Origin: Ornithodoros turicata
Taxonomy: Eukaryota; Arthropoda; Arachnida; Ixodida; Argasidae
Direction: 5' to 3'
Assembly (NCBI RefSeq): GCF_037126465.1
Contig: NC_088204.1
Coordinates: 21,830,804 to 21,894,803 of the forward strand
Length of the DNA stretch: 64,000 nucleotides
Shown here: positions 1-9,170 of the stretch, piece after piece
Numbering within the stretch: position 1 is the first letter of the stretch
Layout of the letters: each line of letters starts with the position of its first letter
Made by a program: the position numbers and the translations under genes
Notes under the pieces: model-generated
Database searches by the model: none
What the model was told of the DNA's origin: nothing
Seen by the model: only the letters and a program-made list of their open reading frames with translations

Positions 1-569
1 ACTTCTTGGCTTTCTTTTTCTCGCCATTTGTCGTGCACGACATCGTTACGGACTATAGTTACGTCTGCCCCTGACTCAAGACGCGTATCTACATCGGTCT
101 CGTCTATACAGAACCGAATTGTCGGAGCGCCCGTGTCATCTAACACGTTCGAATCTCTTTCACACAACAGGGTGACCTTGCTTACTGCACTGTATTCCCC
201 GTTTTCCTTCATGTGGGGAGAACGGTCCTCCACTTTCCCTGCCTTCGAATGCGCTTGCGAGCACTGACCTTTGTCGTAAACTATTGCACCACCTTGATAA
301 GGTTGAGAGGTACCTCTCTGGTCCGTACGGATGTGCCTGATACTGGTGTTACCACCGCGCGTCATTTTATCTAGTGTCGCTGCCTGCTCCTTTTTCTCCG
401 TGGAAAGGTTTTGATTCCTGTGCTGCCTATCCCTGTCCTTCTCAAACTGTGCCAACATTACCTTCATTTCGTACAACTCTCTTTCTAAGCGCAGCTTCTC
501 AAGTACACTCTCTGGTACTTTGTGTGTGCCTGAACCCGTGTCACGTATGCCATCTGCATGAGTGATCAT
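1..569 (-). CDS. Gypsy-like LTR element gag/protease ORF, shortened, runs off left edge
   Basis: On the minus strand the frame is open from an ATG at 569-567 to the window edge, about 189 codons. The N-terminal quarter is a charged heptad-like helix (LEKLRLERELYEMK), as expected for the start of a Gypsy-type gag. The C-terminal part holds RLESGADVTIV, which matches the aspartic protease signature of LTR elements, where the usual motif is D-S/T-G-A; here the first position reads E. No CCHC zinc knuckle and no capsid-sized middle lies between them, so gag seems to have lost its centre. The LTR, primer site and leader lie upstream in the right order. A 68-codon ORF ends at an ATGA overlap with this start, probably by chance. 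This is probably a non-autonomous derivative. The call of gag/protease rests on motifs only. Confidence 0.6.
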   Translation of the reverse strand, partial: MITHADGIRDTGSGTHKVPESVLEKLRLERELYEMKVMLAQFEKDRDRQHRNQNLSTEKKEQAATLDKMTRGGNTSIRHIRTDQRGTSQPYQGGAIVYDKGQCSQAHSKAGKVEDRSPHMKENGEYSAVSKVTLLCERDSNVLDDTGAPTIRFCIDETDVDTRLESGADVTIVRNDVVHDKWREKESQE

Positions 570-789
570 GCCGTTAAGTGCGCGATTTCCTGACATCTCT
601 GTACAACCGCTTTCAGCCATACGCCTAGCCAATATCGACATGGTGAGCCCTCGAACTTGATAAGCAAAAGGGACTCACCGTCAACTCTCGATGTTAATTC
701 CCACGTCGATGTTCCCAAGCCGATGCCTTCTCTGGATTGCTGGTGAATCCAATAGCGTGACGTTTTGAGCACAGAACCTTACGTTTGAC

Positions 790-1280
790 GCAGACACTCC
801 ACAGCCGGTGATGAGCCTCTCACTTAGATGTCGCTCGCCGCTAACCTGCGCCGCTCACCGCTGCCTCCCGGGCGTCGTCTCCGTTGCTGACCACGTAGGC
901 CTCCGACTTCTCACGTAGATAACGCCGGCACGTCTCCGTTCCAGCGAAGCAGGCTTCTCACGTAGATGTTGCCGCTCTTCGCCTCCACCTCTGGATCTTC
1001 TTGGTAACCGCTAAGGTTCCCGGCCTCTCGCGTAGATAACGCCGGTCTCACAGCAGACAGCCCTGACGAAACGGCTTCTCACGTAGATATGGCCCTCCTG
1101 TTCGTCGCTGTTTCTGCTGTCCACGAAGCCTCCCTCCAAGGTACCACTCCGTGATTCCGCTGCTGCCTTGACTCAGCGTCGGCGACACAGGCTTCTCACG
1201 TAGATGTTGCCTCCTCCGTTCGTCGACATCCTGCTGATCAAAGGCCAGGCTGGTTTCGGCTCACCTCGCTGCTGTCAATC
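790..1280 (-). repeat. LTR element leader with six copies of a CTTCTCACGTAGAT motif
   Basis: Plus-strand copies start at about 814, 905, 952, 1022, 1073 and 1190. The shared core is SSCYTCTCRCGTAGAT, usually followed by RNYGCC. Spacing is irregular, about 47 to 117 bases, so this is not a simple tandem array. The motif sits between the primer site and gag, in what would be the RNA leader of the minus-strand element. A function in packaging, transcription or translation is possible but not shown. Confidence 0.7.
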
Positions 1281-1300
1281 CCATCCTGTCGGCTGCGCCA
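1281..1300 (-). other. Candidate primer binding site (tRNA-Ser-like)
   Basis: Read on the minus strand the site begins TGGCGCAGCCGACAGG. TGG complements the CCA tail of a tRNA, and CGCAGYCG matches the acceptor stem of metazoan tRNA-Ser, which several insect Gypsy elements use as primer. It lies directly downstream of the LTR-like segment and upstream of gag. Confidence 0.6.
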
Positions 1301-1692
1301 GTCAACTTCTTCCTCGGGTCCCGGGGAAGAGAGTTGTCGTGAAGGGGTGGTGGTGGGACGACGCGAGTCCGGTCCGCGGAGAGAGCCAGGCCAGTCCAGG
1401 TCGCAGCGGAAGAAGTTTATTTACATCTATATACAGCAAGACGACTTCTGAAGAGACAGTCCGACAAAGATCAGATCAAAGACTCCTACACATGGGCGAC
1501 GGGCCTTTTTGTTCAAAATCAGGGTGCCGCCCACAAATTGCACAAACAAAATCAAAGATGCAAATTTCACATTTCTCAGCCCCAGGATTGGTCCGTTATC
1601 GAAGGTCTCCAAAATGCTCCAATCCTGAAGCGAGCAAATTACAAAGGATACTTCCCAGAATTCGATAATTGTCACAAATAAACAATGTTACA
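1301..1692 (-). mobile_element. 5' LTR of the Gypsy-like element (boundaries approximate)
   Basis: On the minus strand the segment could start with TGTAAC at 1692. It contains a TATA-like TGTATATAG near 1430 and an AATAAA at about 1421-1416, and runs into the primer site at 1300. A second LTR is outside the window, so neither edge can be proven. The plus-strand ORF at 1204-1668 is antisense to this segment and is not called as a gene. Confidence 0.5.
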
Positions 1693-2929
1693 AATCCAAA
1701 ACCCATTAGTGGCTCAAAACGAAATGTATACAAAAACATAAAAGGGCTCGCAGGAAACGAGTTCCCTACATATGGCAAGTTTGGCCTCAATTCATGTTTC
1801 TCGAGTCCCCGAGGGAAGACAGACGCCAGTGTTCGGCATGTCATAATGCCCATTCATACACGGACGTCTGGAGATAATCCGCATCTATTCATGGAGCAGT
1901 GTATCCATGAAACTGACTTTAAACAAAACTCTCTGGAAAGAAATAGGCGACGGAGTAAACCGGGTTCTGGCAAACAAAAATAAAATAACTACAGTCAACA
2001 AATGCTCCTTAATTAGTGACTTACTACAAACTGCACAGAGAGGTGCTCTCGATGATCATAGAACTTAACAGGCGTGTAGCGTCGTCGGCGATAATAAAGA
2101 GATACTTCACAGTCTGACTCGGAAGACCGTGGTGATTCCCGCACATGGAATGTAGCATATAATACTTTGGTGCGGCAGTGCCCATTACCGAAAACCCGTC
2201 TGTTGTTTCCAAGCGGCCAACCTCAAGGCCCTACGGATGCGTCCGGGCGGGGAAAGGGACCGCGGCATCCGTTCATCATCGGACGTCCGCTTGTGCGCCA
2301 GCATTCATTCTGCCCTGGCCCCCGGCTCCACTAGGTCACGAGGTGACTTTGCTGGGTGCGCATTTATACGGTTTACCTTTTCAACAAAACGTTCTTTTCT
2401 GCTTCCGTGCACATCGGCGGGGCTCGTTACATTCAAAGAGTGCTGGTTATTCAGAACGTTCAACTATACGACTGGATTAGTGTGTCATTCACTTTCATCA
2501 GATCCACGGTTGCTTTGGAAACTTTCAGTTGCAATTGGGAGCCACTTGCAATTTTTCAGTTGTTCAGTTCAGCCATACTTGTAGGAAGCGGTGGTGGTGA
2601 TTTCCTACGCACGTCTTCAGCAATCATAAATACGTACAATGAGATTGTTGAACGGAGATTCTCGGATAGTGACTACATACAACAACAGGCAGCCCTCAAT
2701 GATATTTGTTATCCCATGGAAACCGCTGACGTCAGTATCCCACACGTACTTCTCTTCAGCAGAAAAAGGAACTGTGTTGGCTGTCGACAGCAGTGCGGGA
2801 TAAATGAGATGCACATATACTGATGTGGGACAAAATCCTTGCGTTCTCACCTCATGATATATCTAATACAACCTCTGACTTCGATATCCTATGCAATGGA
2901 AATCGTTCAAAATTCTGAAAATTCGTGAA
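1693..2929. other. Unassigned stretch, no supported gene
   Basis: Several short overlapping ORFs lie here, the longest 155 codons at 2356-2823. None shows a recognisable motif, signal peptide or convincing exon boundaries. Nothing else is supported. Confidence 0.4.
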
Positions 2930-3125
2930 ACGAGACTGTTGCCAACCTCCGTATCTGGGAGGTGACCCAGGTTCAAATCCCATGCTTTGCTGTCTAGGGC
3001 GTCTACCGTGGCTTTTTTTTTTTCGGACGCTCTAATGCAAATGTTGGTTCATGTCCTTATGAAGTGCGCACAGGACGCATGATCTCCCCGAGCAACATGT
3101 CGCCATATCAGCAGGCAGTAATAAA
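2930..3125 (+). repeat. Possible tRNA-derived SINE fragment
   Basis: A B-box-like GGTTCAAATCC lies at about 2970-2980, followed by CCATGC, a T-rich run and a non-tRNA body. The A box is not recognisable, so this may be a 5'-decayed SINE of a family different from the copies at 10.7, 18.9 and 35.2 kb. The assignment depends on the B box. Confidence 0.35.
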
Positions 3126-3193
3126 TCTACAAAAACCGACCTCCAAATCTCGATGATCGACGGAAAGCACTCTCACTGCCCCCACTGGAAACC

Positions 3194-3228
3194 TTATTTA
3201 TTAGTTATTAGTAATAACTAATAAATAA
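3194..3228. repeat. Perfect AT-rich palindrome, 17-bp arms
   Basis: TTATTTATTAGTTATTA is followed by a single G and then its exact reverse complement. It lies just upstream of the presumed LINE 5' region. Confidence 0.9.
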
Positions 3229-3831
3229 TTCTTCCAGCTGAGACTGAATGTCCCTTTCGGGAACGCCTTTGTGTGTTTCACCTTTCACGCCTTCACGCCC
3301 CCCGGCGTCGGGAACGTGGCGCCCCCATCGCCCGGCAGGTCCGACCTGTCGCAGCAGCCCGCTCTCACATTATGGTTGGGTCGCTGTGGGAGTCGAGACC
3401 CCTACGTCGAACTGTACGTAGCTCACCCGTGTCCGGGGAAATGGGAGTCCTGGCGGTTGAGCCAACCCGGAGGTTGTGTTGGACCCGTAAGGGCCCCTTT
3501 GGGAAGGCAACACACCGCTTTGGCCCCTGACTTCTCGTAGTCGGGAGGTCCTGGGAGGTCCGACCAGGACTATGCAGTTCAGTCACTGCCCCTTCTCCTC
3601 TACACTTCCCTCCTTTCCTACTCCTCTTTCCTTTCCTTCTATACCCCCTTTTCTTTCCCTCTCCAAGTCTTGGCAGTGGCAAGGACCAACCTCGAGCAGC
3701 GTTTTCACCTCTCTGAGTACACTGCTCTAGGGTATAGTACTTGCCGAAATGCTGGCGCGTTGAACGCGCCCCCTAGTTGGGCTCGGTGGTGGGCGGCATA
3801 ACGTGAGTACCGAATATTTCTATTCCACTTC

Positions 3832-5049
3832 ATGGGTTCTGAAAATCACAAAAAACAAGATCGACCCCTGAAAAGGAGTCGCACCGAGGTCACGCTGAAA
3901 GTCGACAAGAAACACGCAGAACACTCACTATCAGAGCTCTCTTTCCCGAGGTTTCTGGTGGTACATTCAGCCGACGCTGAGAGGCCAATGAGCAGAATAT
4001 CTCCATTCGTGATTGCAAAAGACATCGAAAAGATTGTAGGAAAGGACTATTCAGCCAAAAAGCTTTTTTCTGGAGATCTACAAGTTGAGGTACAGACAAA
4101 GAAACAAAGTGACGCGTTGCAAGCCACCAAGCAGATTGCTGGAACGGACGTTTGTGTTACCCCACATCGTGTACTCAACACCGTGAAAGGTGTTATCTCA
4201 GATGATGATTTACTTACAAGCTCTGAAAACGAAATTTTAGAAGGTTTGTCTTCGCAAGGGGTCACCGCGGTACAGCGTATAAAAATCCGTAGGGAAGGCA
4301 AAGAAATCCTGACAAAACACATTATACTGTCGTTCTGTTTGCATTCTCTCCCACCTACAGTTAAAGCGGGGTACCTTAATTGCCAAGTACGTCCATACAT
4401 CCCAAATCCACGGCGATGCTTTAAATGCCAGCGCTTTGGGCATGGTTCCCAAACTTGTCGTGGCGAAGCAATCTGCCCAAAGTGCGCGGGAAAAGACCAT
4501 GTACCTGAATCTTGTACTAATGCAGTTAAATGCTTAAACTGCGCAGGCGATCACCCAGTTTTTTCAAGGTCATGCCCTCGATGGCAACAGGAGAAAGAAA
4601 TTCTAAAGATTAAAACAATACAAAACATATCGTATAAAGCGGCAAAATCACAGCTTGATTTCCAAAGAGTTGGATCCTTTGCGGAGGTGGTGCGAAAGGG
4701 AATGGCCCCACCCCCGGCGTGCGTTGAGACTCGGACACATTCTAAGCCGGAGTCCCAACCCAACATTCCCCAAAAGACTAGGCGGAGTACGCAGAGACTG
4801 CAGCCAGTCTCCGTAGCCTGCCAAACGGAGTCCAGTGAAGAAACCTCTTCGGAGGCTGTCGCCACCCCATCTTCTGGGGGGAAGTCAATGGTGACAGTAG
4901 AGGGAAGTCAACAACCCATGGAACTTTCGGATGCAGATGACCGTGCATCGCTGAAGTCAGTGTCGAGTACATCTAGCTTCCATGGCCGAACAGAGGCTTC
5001 AAAAGGGAAACGTTCAAAAGGCAGAGGAAGAGGCACGACAACAACTTAA
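3832..5049 (+). CDS. LINE ORF1, gag-like nucleic-acid-binding protein
   Basis: This 405-codon ORF starts at an ATG. Three CCHC-type zinc knuckles lie near residues 196-250: CFKCQRFGHGSQTC, CPKCAGKDHVPESC and CLNCAGDHPVFSRSC. An N-terminal basic region comes before a domain of roughly residues 40-190 that occupies the place of the RRM-like domain in other ORF1 proteins. The C terminus is low-complexity, rich in serine and threonine, and ends basic. Such proteins coat the LINE RNA and form the particle needed for target-primed reverse transcription. It is complete and directly upstream of ORF2 in the same orientation. Confidence 0.85.
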   Translation: MGSENHKKQDRPLKRSRTEVTLKVDKKHAEHSLSELSFPRFLVVHSADAERPMSRISPFVIAKDIEKIVGKDYSAKKLFSGDLQVEVQTKKQSDALQATKQIAGTDVCVTPHRVLNTVKGVISDDDLLTSSENEILEGLSSQGVTAVQRIKIRREGKEILTKHIILSFCLHSLPPTVKAGYLNCQVRPYIPNPRRCFKCQRFGHGSQTCRGEAICPKCAGKDHVPESCTNAVKCLNCAGDHPVFSRSCPRWQQEKEILKIKTIQNISYKAAKSQLDFQRVGSFAEVVRKGMAPPPACVETRTHSKPESQPNIPQKTRRSTQRLQPVSVACQTESSEETSSEAVATPSSGGKSMVTVEGSQQPMELSDADDRASLKSVSSTSSFHGRTEASKGKRSKGRGRGTTTT

Positions 5050-5118
5050 ATAAGTTGTTGAAATTTTAAATATAGCCTAACAAGATTACTTTGCCTTTAG
5101 AAAGGCACACTTCTAATA

Positions 5119-8100
5119 ATGAGTATTTCCATTACACAGTGGAATTGTCGAGGCTTACGGAGCAACTTGGATGACGTATATGCCATAACTGAAAGGTACA
5201 ATTCAGTGGCTATATGCCTACAAGAAACTTTTCTTCCCGGAAATAACATAAACCCATTCAAATACTTTAATCTTTTCTCTAAAGCGAGGACTAACACAGG
5301 GCGCCCCTCTGGAGGCGTGGCAATACTTACAAAGAAAAATTTACCAGCAAAAGAAATTCCTCTTGTCACAGGTTTTGAGGCAGTTGCAGTGCAGATCTGC
5401 ATCGATCAAGTTTTTACTCTATGCTCCTTGTACATCCCTCCAGATTTTGACTTTGATCCCCTGGAACTAGAGCGACTTCTGTTGCAACTCCCACAACCAT
5501 TTGTGGTTCTCGGTGATCTTAACGCACATAACCCCTTGTGGGGTAGCAACAGATATGACACACGTGGTAAACATATTGAAAATGTAATACATGCCCATTC
5601 TTTGTGCGTGCTGAACATGGGAGCACCTACTTATTATAATGCTTTACATCATACCTTCTCGTGTTTAGATGTATCGTTCTGCACTGCATCGATATTTCAA
5701 CTCTTTGAATGGTCAGTGAATGACCATCCTTATGGAAGCGATCATTTCCCGACAAACTTGAAGTATGTACAACATTGTAATTCTCTTTTAACGCGGCCGC
5801 AGAGGTGGAAACTGTCCCGCGCAGATTGGGAAGCTTTCCAAAAAATATGCGTATTGGGACCGTTATCCTCTGATATGACAGTCGACGAGGCGAATCAAAA
5901 CATTGTGGAGGCAATAATACACGCTGCTGGAAAAACTATTCCAAAAACAACAACCTCCCTACCTAAACGTCCTAAACCCTGGTGGACTGATGAATGTAAA
6001 AAGTCATTTAAGGAACAGAGGAAAGCTTGGGGAAAATTTCGTAAGTTCCCAACGCTGGAAAATCTTATAGATTTCAAGAGGAAGCGTGCTGCAGCGCGGC
6101 ACACTCAACGAAAAGCCAAAAGAAAATCTTGGCACGAATTTCTTACATCTCTTAATCGCAACACCCCATCTAAAGTTATATGGGATAGGCTAAACAAAAT
6201 CCGAGGTAGTTATCGAGGTTTTACGATGCCTATGATTCATGTGAATGGAGTACCTTGCGAGAACCTAGACGAACAAGCAGATGCCCTGGGTGAATATTTT
6301 CAAGAGATATCTAGTTCGTCACACTACAGTCCACGTTTTTTAAAATACAAGAGCAGAGAAGAAAATAAACGTATCGTCACTAGCACATTTGATACTGAAC
6401 CCTATAACACAGACTTCACGTTTGACGAATTTGAACAGGCTTTGTGCATTGCTAAGAAAACAGCCCCTGGGATGGACTCCATACACGTTGATATGATCAA
6501 ACACCTCTCAGTTGAGTCACAGGCTACACTTTTAAAATTTTTCAACCAGATATGGAGGGAAGGGAAGTTACCTTCTGGATGGAGAGAAGCAGTTATCGTA
6601 CCCATACTCAAACCTGGAAAGGAACCATCATTAGCTAGCAGTTACAGACCGATTGCACTGACCAGTTCGGTAGCAAAAATTATGGAACGTATGGTTAACA
6701 ACCGCTTAGTGTACGTATTAGAGGATAAGGGCGTTTTTAATAAATACCAATGCGGCTTCCGCGGGGGTCGGTCGACAATAGACCACCTAGTACGTCTGGA
6801 GACACAAATTCGGGAAGCGTTCGTACGAAACCAGTATTGCATCTCAGTATTCTTCGACTTGGAGAGAGCATATGATACTGTCTGGAGATATGGAATCCTA
6901 CGAGATCTTAGGTCATACGGAATCTGTGGACGTATGATCAGGTTCCTCGAAAGCTTTCTTCAAGATCGTACGTTCCTAATACGCCTGGGAACCACATACT
7001 CTCGACGCTTTATTCAAGAGAACGGAGTCCCGCAGGGATGTGTTTTAAGTGTCACGCTCTTTATAATGAAAATTAATTCTATATCTAAGGCTATACCTCA
7101 AAACATCCCATTTTCACTTTATGTGGATGACGTCCAACTGTCGTACAGCTCGGTTAACCTCCGCGGGGCGGAGAGACAATTGCAGAGTGCTATAAACAAA
7201 CTTTGCAACTGGGCGGACGAAAATGGCTTTCGTTTCTCGGCTGAGAAGTCTACATGTATGGTTTTTTCGCGCAAAAGGGGAATGCTCCTAAATCCGACCC
7301 TTAAGCTAAACAAGCGTGAACTCCCAATACGAACAGAGCACAGGTTTCTTGGTGTTACCTTCGACCATAAGCTGACATTCATACCACACATCAAACACAT
7401 CAAACAGAAATGTAATAGAGCTCTTAATATAATGAAGATAATATCACATAAATCATGGGGAGCGGACAAAGACACAATGGTGGAAATTTACAAATCCGCT
7501 GTACGTCCAATACTTGACTATGGAGCTGCAATTTATGGGTCAGCTAGACCATCAGCATTGAAAATTCTTGACCCCATACAAAACCAAGCTCTTCGCCTGG
7601 CGACGGGAGCATACCGTACCACTCCAGTGGAGAGTCTTTACGCAGAGTCAGGCGTTTGCAGCCTTAGAAGGCGAAGGCAATTCCTTTCTTTCATGTACGC
7701 TGCGAAAATAAGGAGTCAACCAGAAAACCCTGCACATGGATGCATTACTGAAACCCGATACAAAAGACTCTTCGCAAATAAACCAAGAGTAATTCCCCCA
7801 TTAAGTATGAGATTGGAACAAAATGCTCAACAGGTGAACTTCCTGGACTTCCAGAACCCCCTCTTTGGAGCAGTTGCCAGTACAGCTCCGTGGGAGAGAA
7901 AGAGGTTCTCATGTAACCTTGCACTAACTAAATATGATAAGAAAGCGGTCAATCCGCAGGTCATCAAACAAGAATTTCTTGCCATAAAGGACAGTTACGG
8001 GAAGCACGATGAATTTTATACTGATGGTGCAAAAGGCAAAACTGGAGTTGCGTGTGCTTTCGTTGCTAGTACATATAAGCGATTGACGAAATTAAATAAG

Positions 8101-8841
8101 CTCTGCAGCATTTTTACGGCAGAACTGTATGCGATTAACATGGCGTTAGACAGCATAAAGGAACACAGTGTTAAATCGCCTGTCATATATACGGACTCCT
8201 TGAGCTCACTTTTAGCTATAACGTCCACCAAGCAAACAAATAATTATTTGGTGAAGAATATCCAAAATAGTGTTCTAACACTTTCGATGATGGGACATGC
8301 GGTGAAATTTATGTGGGTTCCAAGTCACATAGGAATTAAAGGAAATGAACTTGCAGACCATGAGGCTGCACAGGCACTTTTGGGGAATATCACGGAACAA
8401 AGAATTCTGCTGCATGACTTCAAAAGAGCAGTGCAGAAAGCTCTGCATTGTGACTGGCAGCGAAACTGGAATGAACAAGTCAGAAACAAGCTGCACATGA
8501 TAAAGCCAACATTGTCATTGACAAATGTTTCTAACAGAATGGACCGCAGAAGAGAAGTGACCTTGTGCAGGCTGCGTGCAGGTCACACCTTTCTTACCCA
8601 TACATATCTTCTTAAAAGAGAGGACCCGCCTCGCTGCGAATTCTGTGATGACATCCTCACAGTACTTCATTTCTTGCTGATATGCCCTGTATATGAACGG
8701 CTACGACGAAAGCATTTTAAACAGATCTACGATATGCTCATTCCACTTCATCCTGCGCTCCTGATAGGAGATGAACCGCTTGTGGAGTTTGACTCTGTAC
8801 TAAACTTCCTTAAGGACATCAAGCTCCTCCAATACATCTGA
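5119..8841 (+). CDS. LINE ORF2: endonuclease, reverse transcriptase, RNase H
   Basis: This is a complete 1240-codon ORF starting at an ATG. Residues 1-230 form an APE-type endonuclease with QWNCRGLRSN, CLQETFL, VLGDLNAHNPLWG and GSDHFPT. The reverse transcriptase spans about 430-760, with SYRPIALTS near 508, GFRGGRSTIDH and a catalytic YVDD at 668-671 in place of the commoner YADD. RNase H follows, with YTDGAKGK near 968, TAELYAINMAL, YTDSLSS and WVPSHIGIKGNELAD near 1067. A CCHC-like cluster, CEFC...LHFLLIC, sits near 1173-1190. All active-site positions I can check are present. The enzyme nicks target DNA and copies the LINE RNA in place; the SINEs nearby may use similar machinery. Confidence 0.92.
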   Translation: MSISITQWNCRGLRSNLDDVYAITERYNSVAICLQETFLPGNNINPFKYFNLFSKARTNTGRPSGGVAILTKKNLPAKEIPLVTGFEAVAVQICIDQVFTLCSLYIPPDFDFDPLELERLLLQLPQPFVVLGDLNAHNPLWGSNRYDTRGKHIENVIHAHSLCVLNMGAPTYYNALHHTFSCLDVSFCTASIFQLFEWSVNDHPYGSDHFPTNLKYVQHCNSLLTRPQRWKLSRADWEAFQKICVLGPLSSDMTVDEANQNIVEAIIHAAGKTIPKTTTSLPKRPKPWWTDECKKSFKEQRKAWGKFRKFPTLENLIDFKRKRAAARHTQRKAKRKSWHEFLTSLNRNTPSKVIWDRLNKIRGSYRGFTMPMIHVNGVPCENLDEQADALGEYFQEISSSSHYSPRFLKYKSREENKRIVTSTFDTEPYNTDFTFDEFEQALCIAKKTAPGMDSIHVDMIKHLSVESQATLLKFFNQIWREGKLPSGWREAVIVPILKPGKEPSLASSYRPIALTSSVAKIMERMVNNRLVYVLEDKGVFNKYQCGFRGGRSTIDHLVRLETQIREAFVRNQYCISVFFDLERAYDTVWRYGILRDLRSYGICGRMIRFLESFLQDRTFLIRLGTTYSRRFIQENGVPQGCVLSVTLFIMKINSISKAIPQNIPFSLYVDDVQLSYSSVNLRGAERQLQSAINKLCNWADENGFRFSAEKSTCMVFSRKRGMLLNPTLKLNKRELPIRTEHRFLGVTFDHKLTFIPHIKHIKQKCNRALNIMKIISHKSWGADKDTMVEIYKSAVRPILDYGAAIYGSARPSALKILDPIQNQALRLATGAYRTTPVESLYAESGVCSLRRRRQFLSFMYAAKIRSQPENPAHGCITETRYKRLFANKPRVIPPLSMRLEQNAQQVNFLDFQNPLFGAVASTAPWERKRFSCNLALTKYDKKAVNPQVIKQEFLAIKDSYGKHDEFYTDGAKGKTGVACAFVASTYKRLTKLNKLCSIFTAELYAINMALDSIKEHSVKSPVIYTDSLSSLLAITSTKQTNNYLVKNIQNSVLTLSMMGHAVKFMWVPSHIGIKGNELADHEAAQALLGNITEQRILLHDFKRAVQKALHCDWQRNWNEQVRNKLHMIKPTLSLTNVSNRMDRRREVTLCRLRAGHTFLTHTYLLKREDPPRCEFCDDILTVLHFLLICPVYERLRRKHFKQIYDMLIPLHPALLIGDEPLVEFDSVLNFLKDIKLLQYI

Positions 8842-9170
8842 CATTGTTTCAACCCAGTGATCGCCCAGTAGATAAACTTCGCTCTGAACACTGAACCCGC
8901 AGGAACAGGGACGTAGGCCCTCGCCTGAGTGTGCTCCGAAGTTCATCAGAACAGAGGAATATTGGTGACTCCCTCGCCTGGAGCACCCTTGGAATCCCTT
9001 CGGGGTAGAGGGCTGGGTGATCCCCTCGCCAGGAGAACCGCCGAAGCTTCGTACGCGAAGCAGAGGAATATTGGCAACTCCCTTGCCTGGTGTTTCTCCA
9101 AAGTTCCGCCGCTCAGTACCCTTAATATACTAAGTTCGACTATCTGCCTTGAATACATCACGTAGAACTA

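Larger units (their letters stand above)
3240..9170 (+). mobile_element. I/Jockey-clade LINE retrotransposon with both ORFs intact
   Basis: A GC-rich 5' region (about 3240-3831) precedes ORF1 (3832-5049), a 69-base gap and ORF2 (5119-8841). A 3' UTR follows with three related segments at about 8967, 9013 and 9075, sharing a CTCCCTCGCCTGG core. There is no obvious poly(A) tail and no target duplication was found, so both ends are approximate. Neither ORF has an internal stop or frameshift, which suggests recent insertion or selection for function. The order of gag-like protein, endonuclease, reverse transcriptase and RNase H fits I-group LINEs. Confidence 0.85.

Noticed and set aside
790..1211. 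A CRISPR array
   Set aside because: Repeats are short and diverged with uneven spacing, in eukaryotic retroelement sequence.
1204..1668. A 154-codon plus-strand ORF
   Set aside because: It is antisense to the LTR and primer site of the minus-strand element and has no domain.
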